The notes below the pieces were generated by a model. That model searched no databases. It was not told the origin of the DNA and was given only the letters and a program-made list of their open reading frames with translations. A program made the translations under genes and the position numbers. Shown here one piece after another: positions 6,953-11,057 of a stretch of DNA of 11,057 nt. How positions within the stretch are numbered: position 1 is the stretch's first letter; every line of letters begins with the position of its first letter. The stretch is from assembly GCA_007131435.1 (NCBI GenBank), contig SLQM01000235.1:1-11057 (forward strand), given 5' to 3'. This DNA is from Syntrophomonadaceae bacterium (GTDB taxonomy: Bacteria > Bacillota > Dethiobacteria > DTU022).

Positions 6953-8434
6953 TCAGGCTTTATTGACATGAAAGGTATGCGCAGTAAGCGACTGCAAGCG
7001 GCTGACTGTTAACATTGCTCTTTTCAGCCGGCTCTTTTCTTTTCGGCTTAGAGCTGATATGTCAAGATAGGAATCCGGCGGTTTACCTTTTTTATTGCTG
7101 CTAACTGTATCTTTAATCCTGAACATTAATAAAGCTTCATAAGCTGATTCCATGTACTCTGCATCGTCTGGTTTAAAAATGCCCAACTCCCTTAACCTGC
7201 GAATTCTTTCGAAGCTGTTTGTCTCTCTTATTTTTTCCCGCAGGGCAAAAAGGCGGACGCAATCAACCAGGTGAACCATAATAGCACTTTTCAGGTTAAT
7301 TATATTGCCTTTACCTGCCGTTTTATCAGTGATAAAACGGCCGAACATATTCAGTGGAACCCTGTGGCGAAGATCATCCTCGGCCATGAACAATAGTGCA
7401 TATCCTGACTGACTGAAGAGGTTCGTAGTATAATCCTTCAGATCATTATATAAAGCATGGTCCCCGGTGACATAGCGGTAATCAAGGAAAATGGTCATGT
7501 TCCTTATATTCTTGGTGTCAAGCTTTTCAACCCATTTATAAATATTGCTTTTCCACCCTGATAAAGGGCCGCACCAGCGAGGGTTATTAGCCATCACCTT
7601 GCCTTTGCAAAGTTTAAAACCGCATTCTTCCAGGCCGGAAACGATATGTTTGCCAAGATTTAAAAAATAGCTGCTATAATCTTCTTCCTTCCCGGGCCGG
7701 GGATCTTCATAAATGATCCCGTTGTCCTGGTCCGTGCGGGAAAACTGTTCTTTTCTTCCTGCACTGCCCATGTTGATAAAGCAATACCTTGCCGGAACTT
7801 CTCCAAAACCCTCGGCGGCCATTTGCTTTTCGGCAATCCATATAATCTTACGGGTAACCCGATCATAAAGTTCGGTTATCAGGGCACATATTTCAGAAGC
7901 GTAGGACCTTTCGTTTAGCAGGGCCTGCAGCACCTGGTCGACCTCGCTCATTACTTTTGCAAGTTCGCTGAAGCTCTGCTGTTTTTCTATCTGGCGTACA
8001 ATTGACAGCGCCCCGGTATTACGGTTGCGTATTAAATCTTTTATGGTTACTATGCCGTGGAGTACATCATGTTCATCTGCTACTACAACATGGTTGATAT
8101 TATATTTAGTCATCATCAACAGGGCGCGGTAAGCAAAATCATCCGGCTTTACGGTGATCAGGTTAGAAGACATAATAGTATGAGCGCGCTGTTCTAAATC
8201 GGGTTTGTCAACAGAAAGTATTTTTCTTACCAGGTCTTTTTCTGTAATGATCCCTACCGGTTTGTCATTAAAAGCTTTTATTACAACTGAGCTGACATTT
8301 TCCTTGCTCATCTTTTTTGCTACATCGCCAATTTTATCCATCGGCAGGCTGGTTATAACCCTTGCGGTATGAATATCTGATATCTTGCGCCTTAAAGGTT
8401 GTTCTTCGATTAAGATTTCATCCTGAAATTCCAT
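6953..8434 (-). CDS. CBS-pair and GlnD-like putative nucleotidyltransferase (DUF294)
   Basis: A 493-residue soluble protein. Residues about 20-138 form two CBS motifs, each ending in the typical G-I-x-T-x-K-D-L pattern (GIITEKDLVR at 61-70, GIVTIKDLIR at 127-136); such pairs often bind adenine nucleotides. A helical linker (about 145-205) leads to a DUF294 nucleotidyltransferase domain. There NMGSAGRKEQFSRTDQDNG (221-239) gives the Gly-Ser and Asp235-x-Asp237 motif shared with GlnD uridylyltransferase. FLDYRYVTGD (316-325) probably supplies the third carboxylate, Asp318. The rest matches the DUF294 C-terminal helical domain. No cyclic-nucleotide-binding domain precedes the CBS pair, unlike many relatives. 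The ATG at 8434 has GAGG 9 bases upstream. It is the first gene of a two-gene unit with the exonuclease. Target and product are unknown; uridylylation or adenylylation of a protein is only a family-level guess. Confidence 0.9.
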   Translation of the reverse strand: MEFQDEILIEEQPLRRKISDIHTARVITSLPMDKIGDVAKKMSKENVSSVVIKAFNDKPVGIITEKDLVRKILSVDKPDLEQRAHTIMSSNLITVKPDDFAYRALLMMTKYNINHVVVADEHDVLHGIVTIKDLIRNRNTGALSIVRQIEKQQSFSELAKVMSEVDQVLQALLNERSYASEICALITELYDRVTRKIIWIAEKQMAAEGFGEVPARYCFINMGSAGRKEQFSRTDQDNGIIYEDPRPGKEEDYSSYFLNLGKHIVSGLEECGFKLCKGKVMANNPRWCGPLSGWKSNIYKWVEKLDTKNIRNMTIFLDYRYVTGDHALYNDLKDYTTNLFSQSGYALLFMAEDDLRHRVPLNMFGRFITDKTAGKGNIINLKSAIMVHLVDCVRLFALREKIRETNSFERIRRLRELGIFKPDDAEYMESAYEALLMFRIKDTVSSNKKGKPPDSYLDISALSRKEKSRLKRAMLTVSRLQSLTAHTFHVNKA

Positions 8435-8481
8435 GTTTCCCAGCCTCGTATTAATATTCTATATTGCATCTTACTACCTGA

Positions 8482-8510
8482 ATTATAAACGGGAATAAAT
8501 TGCCAGGCAA
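8482..8510 (-). promoter_or_regulatory. Sigma-A-type promoter for the CBS-DUF294/exonuclease unit
   Basis: On the minus strand TTGCCT (complement of 8505-8510) and a perfect TATAAT (complement of 8482-8487) are separated by 17 bases. Transcription would start near 8475, giving a leader of about 40 bases to ATG 8434. The -35 box lies directly after the upstream ligase terminator, which supports independent expression. Confidence 0.75.
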
Positions 8511-8545
8511 GTAAAAAGCGGAGCCTTTGTGGCTGGCTCCGCTTT
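8511..8545 (-). terminator. Intrinsic terminator of the acyl-CoA ligase gene
   Basis: A perfect 11-base-pair stem (8515-8525 with 8535-8545, core GCGGAGCC/GGCTCCGC) closes a 9-base loop. On the minus strand it is followed by a run of five T (complement of 8513-8517). It begins about 30 bases after the ligase stop codon (complement of 8576-8578). The T run on the minus side shows it serves the leftward ligase transcript. Confidence 0.88.
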
Positions 8546-8575
8546 AGAAAGCATAATATTACTGAATAGAATGCA

Positions 8576-10255
8576 TTACTTATCCTGCTGGTTTTTCTTT
8601 TCTTCTTCTTCTCTCAGCATGCGGCGCAGAACTTTTCCAATCATCGTTTTTGGCAGTTCAGGCCTGAATTCCACCAGTTTGGGCACCTTGTATGCAGCCA
8701 GGTTGGTCTTACAATGCTCAGTAACTTCTTCTTCAGTCATAGTCTCACCCTCTTTTAAAACAATATATGCTTTAAGGGTTTCACCGCGGTAAGGGTCGTT
8801 AATGCCTGCTACCGCAGCTTCCATGATCTTGGGATGTGCATATAACACTTCTTCAATGTCGCGGGGGTAAATATTAAAACCACCGGCAATAACCATATCT
8901 TTTTTACGATCTACAATGTAGGTATAACCATCTTCATCTGCCCTGGCAATATCCCCGGTATAAAACCAGCCGTCACGGATGCTCTGGGCATTTTCTTCCG
9001 GCATATTCAGGTAGCCTTCCATTACCTGCGGGCCGCGGATACAGAGTTCTCCAATTTCGCCGATGGGCAGCTCTTTTTCGCCGGTTTCCACATCAACAAT
9101 CTTATACTCTGTATCCGGCATTGGCAGGCCGATGCTGCCGGGTTTGCGTACACCGTATACCGGGTTTGCATGGGTAACAGGTGAAGTCTCTGATAGTCCG
9201 AAACCTTCAACAAGCTTACCGCCAGTATTTTTTTCAAACTGCTGTTGGACTTCAACAGGCAGGGGAGCCGCTCCGCTGATGCAAATACGGATAGATTTAA
9301 TATCATACTTGTTAAGATCGGGGGCATTGTTTATTGCAACATAAATTGTCGGCACCCCGGGGAAAAGGGTAGGTTTCTGCTTGTCTATGGTCTTCAAAAC
9401 ATCTTCCAAAACGAAGCGGGGCAGTAAAACCAGCTTTGCGCCATTTAATAACCCAAGGTTCAATACAGTGGTCAGGCCGTAGCTATGGAAAAAAGGCAGA
9501 ACCCCGAGGGCAACTTCTTTACCGTCCTGGTAATCGGTGCACCAGGCTTTTACCTGGAACATGTTTGCCACAAGGTTGCGGTGCTGCAGCACGGCGCCTT
9601 TTGAAACTCCTGTTGTTCCCCCTGTGTAAAGGAATACAGCACGGTCAAAGGGCGAAACTTCAACGGCAGGAGGTTCCTTGCCTGCATACTTGCTCAGCAG
9701 GCCGGTGAAAATATGGTCTTCCTTTGCGATCTCGACCCTGTCTCCCTCCTTTTTCTCTTTAGCTACTGTGTAGAGGAAACTTAATAATCCAGGGAAAAAA
9801 TCTTTAATGTTTGAAACAACTATATTTTTCAGGTTAGTTTTTGGCTGCACTTCTTTAATCATCTTGTAGAACCTGGTTAAGGTGATAATCGTTTCTGCGC
9901 CGGAATCTTTCAGCTGGTATTCCATTTCTCTTGCTACATAAAGGGGGTTGCAGGGAACAACAACTGCACCTATGGCGTGGACGGCAAAGAAAGCGATTGG
10001 AAACTGGGTGCAGTTAGGGAGGTGAATGGCAACGCGGTCACCTTTTTTTACTCCAAGTTCAGCCAGGGCTGCAGCCAGGGCATCAATCTGTGAAGACAGT
10101 TCTGAATAAGTCAGTTCCCGGCCCATAAAATGCACTGCCGGCTGCTGACTGTATTTTTTTGCGGACTGTTGGAACAACTGGTATAAAGAGAGCGAGGGGT
10201 AGTTGATAGAGTGTGGGACTTCTTTTTCATAGTGTTCGAGCCAAACTTTTTCCAT
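8576..10255 (-). CDS. fadD: Long-chain acyl-CoA synthetase (fatty acid:CoA ligase, AMP-forming)
   Basis: A 559-residue ANL-superfamily enzyme that activates a fatty acid to acyl-AMP and then to acyl-CoA. Seen motifs: P-loop YTGGTTGVSKG (210-220), PFFHSYGLT (254-262), LFPGVPTIY (297-305), GFGLSETSPVTHANP (351-365), FYTGD with the ribose-binding Asp435, the hinge segment DRKKDMVIAGGFNIYPRDIEE (449-469), and near the C-terminus PKTMIGKVLRR with Lys541 as the adenylation lysine. Length and many segments resemble Bacillus LcfA as I remember it, including the N-terminal PWL/VWL-x-x-Y start. No signal peptide or membrane helix is evident. ATG 10255 has a strong GGAGG at 10266-10270 (complement), 10 bases upstream. 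It is monocistronic, bounded by an AT-rich gap upstream and an intrinsic terminator downstream. Chain-length preference cannot be told; medium-chain or aromatic acids are possible. Confidence 0.93.
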   Translation of the reverse strand: MEKVWLEHYEKEVPHSINYPSLSLYQLFQQSAKKYSQQPAVHFMGRELTYSELSSQIDALAAALAELGVKKGDRVAIHLPNCTQFPIAFFAVHAIGAVVVPCNPLYVAREMEYQLKDSGAETIITLTRFYKMIKEVQPKTNLKNIVVSNIKDFFPGLLSFLYTVAKEKKEGDRVEIAKEDHIFTGLLSKYAGKEPPAVEVSPFDRAVFLYTGGTTGVSKGAVLQHRNLVANMFQVKAWCTDYQDGKEVALGVLPFFHSYGLTTVLNLGLLNGAKLVLLPRFVLEDVLKTIDKQKPTLFPGVPTIYVAINNAPDLNKYDIKSIRICISGAAPLPVEVQQQFEKNTGGKLVEGFGLSETSPVTHANPVYGVRKPGSIGLPMPDTEYKIVDVETGEKELPIGEIGELCIRGPQVMEGYLNMPEENAQSIRDGWFYTGDIARADEDGYTYIVDRKKDMVIAGGFNIYPRDIEEVLYAHPKIMEAAVAGINDPYRGETLKAYIVLKEGETMTEEEVTEHCKTNLAAYKVPKLVEFRPELPKTMIGKVLRRMLREEEEKKNQQDK

Positions 10256-10375
10256 TTAATCAGTTCCTCCTTGTTAATGTATACGGTTATAGAAAACAAA
10301 AACGTGTAATATATTCTATATAAAACTTTAAATCCCTTCTTTATTTAAAAAACTATAAACAAATTAAAACATACA
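10256..10375 (-). other. AT-rich intergenic leader of the acyl-CoA ligase gene
   Basis: This 120-base gap lies between the DUF456 stop and the ligase start. It holds the ligase Shine-Dalgarno (complement of 10266-10270). The rest is very AT-rich and must contain the ligase promoter, but several TATAAT-like hexamers occur without a convincing -35 at proper spacing, so none is chosen. I see no GC-rich terminator after the DUF456 gene; only an A/T stem (TTTAAAT with ATTTAAA) is present on the minus strand. Low-level readthrough into the ligase gene is therefore possible. Confidence 0.5.
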
Positions 10376-10855
10376 TTAAAATATTCTGAATATAAACCAT
10401 ATTATCATTCCTGTCTCGATAGCAAGTTTTATCGGCAAGGCGCCCAGAAAACCAAGGGATGCTCCTATTCCTGATCTAACAGCATCTCTTGTTTTACGTC
10501 TGAATAGCAGTTCTGCTGCAGTTGCGCCAATAAACGGCCCGATAAGCAGGCCAATCGGGAAAAAGAACAGGCCCACCAGTAGTCCACCACCAGCTCCCCA
10601 GATAGCAGCTTTTGAACCACCAAAATAGCGGCTGCCCATGGCTGTAAAAAGGTAGTCAACCCCCATTACCGTAAGCGCAAGCAGGGCCTGGACAGCTAGA
10701 AAGGTAGGGCTTATTACGTCAAATCCCACGATCAGGCCGTAAATCAGCATTCCTATCCAGATAAGAGGTGGTCCCGGCATGATTGGGAACAGGGTTCCAA
10801 CCAGTCCGATTAAGAAAAACAGTGAAGCGATAACTAAAGCAATAATATTTAACAT
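10376..10855 (-). CDS. DUF456 family small integral membrane protein
   Basis: A 159-residue, very hydrophobic protein with about four to five membrane segments (roughly 3-23, 29-48, 51-70, 84-117 as one or two, and 130-157). Glycine- and proline-rich signatures match the DUF456 family: GLVGTLFPIMPGPPLIWIG (17-35), then GLLVGLFFFPIGLLIGPFIGA (about 91-111) followed by TAAELLFRR, with an acidic residue (Glu115) after the helix. The charged loop FRRKTRDAVRSG (118-129) probably faces the cytoplasm. The biochemical function of the family is unknown; glycine-zipper packing is seen but no catalytic motif. ATG 10855 has GAAAGG (complement of 10869-10874) at a rather long 13-base spacing. It is transcribed in the same direction as the ligase, 120 bases ahead of it, with no obvious functional link. 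Confidence 0.85.
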   Translation of the reverse strand: MLNIIALVIASLFFLIGLVGTLFPIMPGPPLIWIGMLIYGLIVGFDVISPTFLAVQALLALTVMGVDYLFTAMGSRYFGGSKAAIWGAGGGLLVGLFFFPIGLLIGPFIGATAAELLFRRKTRDAVRSGIGASLGFLGALPIKLAIETGMIIWFIFRIF

Positions 10856-10895
10856 AAAAAATTACCGGCCTTTCAAAATGGAGTATTTGCCTATT

Positions 10896-10904
10896 ATCAT
10901 AGCA
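10896..10904 (-). promoter_or_regulatory. Candidate extended -10 promoter of the DUF456 gene
   Basis: The minus strand reads TGCTATGAT here: an extended -10 (TG, one base, then TATGAT). No good -35 is found 16-18 bases upstream. Transcription would start near 10889, about 34 bases before the ATG. The AT-rich surroundings make chance matches likely. Confidence 0.4.
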
Positions 10905-10914
10905 TATTTAACTA

Positions 10915-10960
10915 TTTTACTGCCTTTAAAAATATTTTTGTGAAAATGTTGGCAGTTAAA
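10915..10960. repeat. Imperfect inverted repeat in the right-hand intergenic region
   Basis: ACTGCC (10919-10924) pairs with GGCAGT (10951-10956), extended by T and A runs on the outside with one unpaired base. The 26-base interior contains the AT palindrome AAAAATATTTTT. It resembles a weak hairpin or an operator-like dyad just upstream of the DUF456 promoter candidate. Its role is unknown. Confidence 0.35.
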
Positions 10961-10971
10961 AAAGAAGGAAA

Positions 10972-10999
10972 TTGAGATAGCGGGTAGAATAATTATATT
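10972..10999 (+). promoter_or_regulatory. Weak candidate promoter reading rightward out of the window
   Basis: TTGAGA (10972-10977) and TATATT (10994-10999) are separated by 16 bases on the plus strand. A purine-rich GAAAGGGGG follows at 11029-11037 and could be a ribosome binding site, but no ATG, GTG or TTG follows at proper spacing before the window ends. The sequence is AT-rich, so this may be chance. Confidence 0.22.
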
Positions 11000-11057
11000 T
11001 ACTATATTTAGAATTATAAAAAACAGCCGAAAGGGGGTAAAATATAAAATAATTACA

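Noticed and set aside
9022..9708. Several overlapping open frames of 60-101 codons on both strands
   Set aside because: All lie within the acyl-CoA ligase gene in other frames and show no conserved motif.
10274..10379. Inverted 9-base pair TTAATGTAT / ATACATTAA, 88 bases apart, flanking the ligase leader
   Set aside because: The arms are short and A/T-rich, far apart, and one touches the DUF456 stop codon; it is likely chance.

Overview
The window reads as chromosomal DNA of a Gram-positive, probably clostridial bacterium (Bacillota, perhaps a Peptococcaceae or Syntrophomonas-like anaerobe). This rests on strong AGGAGG-type ribosome binding sites, the acetyl-recycling arginine gene order argC-J-B-D-G-H, a LcfA-like acyl-CoA ligase and moderate GC with AT-rich intergenic gaps. 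The genus-level guess is inference. Two codirectional blocks meet tail to tail near position 6125.

Left half, + strand (1 to 6130): a tightly packed arginine biosynthesis operon. It holds the last codons of argC, then argJ, argB, argD, argG and argH, with gaps of 4 to 28 bases and a recognisable Shine-Dalgarno before each. Together they run N-acetylglutamyl phosphate reduction (ArgC), acetyl transfer from acetylornithine to glutamate (ArgJ), the feedback-controlled kinase step (ArgB), transamination (ArgD) and citrulline to arginine (ArgG, ArgH). argF and carAB are not in the cluster. The promoter and any ArgR sites lie upstream of the window. The argH gene appears to begin at a CTG codon, which restores 43 conserved N-terminal residues lost if the first in-frame ATG is used.

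Right half, - strand (10855 to 6119): three transcription units in order of transcription. (i) A DUF456 small membrane protein. (ii) A long-chain acyl-CoA ligase that ends in a clear intrinsic terminator. (iii) A two-gene unit, with its own sigma-A-type promoter directly after that terminator, encoding a CBS-pair plus GlnD-like (DUF294) nucleotidyltransferase followed 18 bases later by a DEDDh 3'-5' exonuclease. The exonuclease gene overlaps the argH end by 12 bases.

Most of the window is ordinary metabolism. The least understood part is the CBS-DUF294/exonuclease pair, which looks like a nucleotide-sensing regulatory module next to fatty acid activation. No mobile elements, CRISPR arrays, tRNAs or rRNAs were recognised. 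No gene-free stretch exceeds about 200 bases; the longest, at the right end (10856 to 11057), holds only weak promoter and hairpin candidates.
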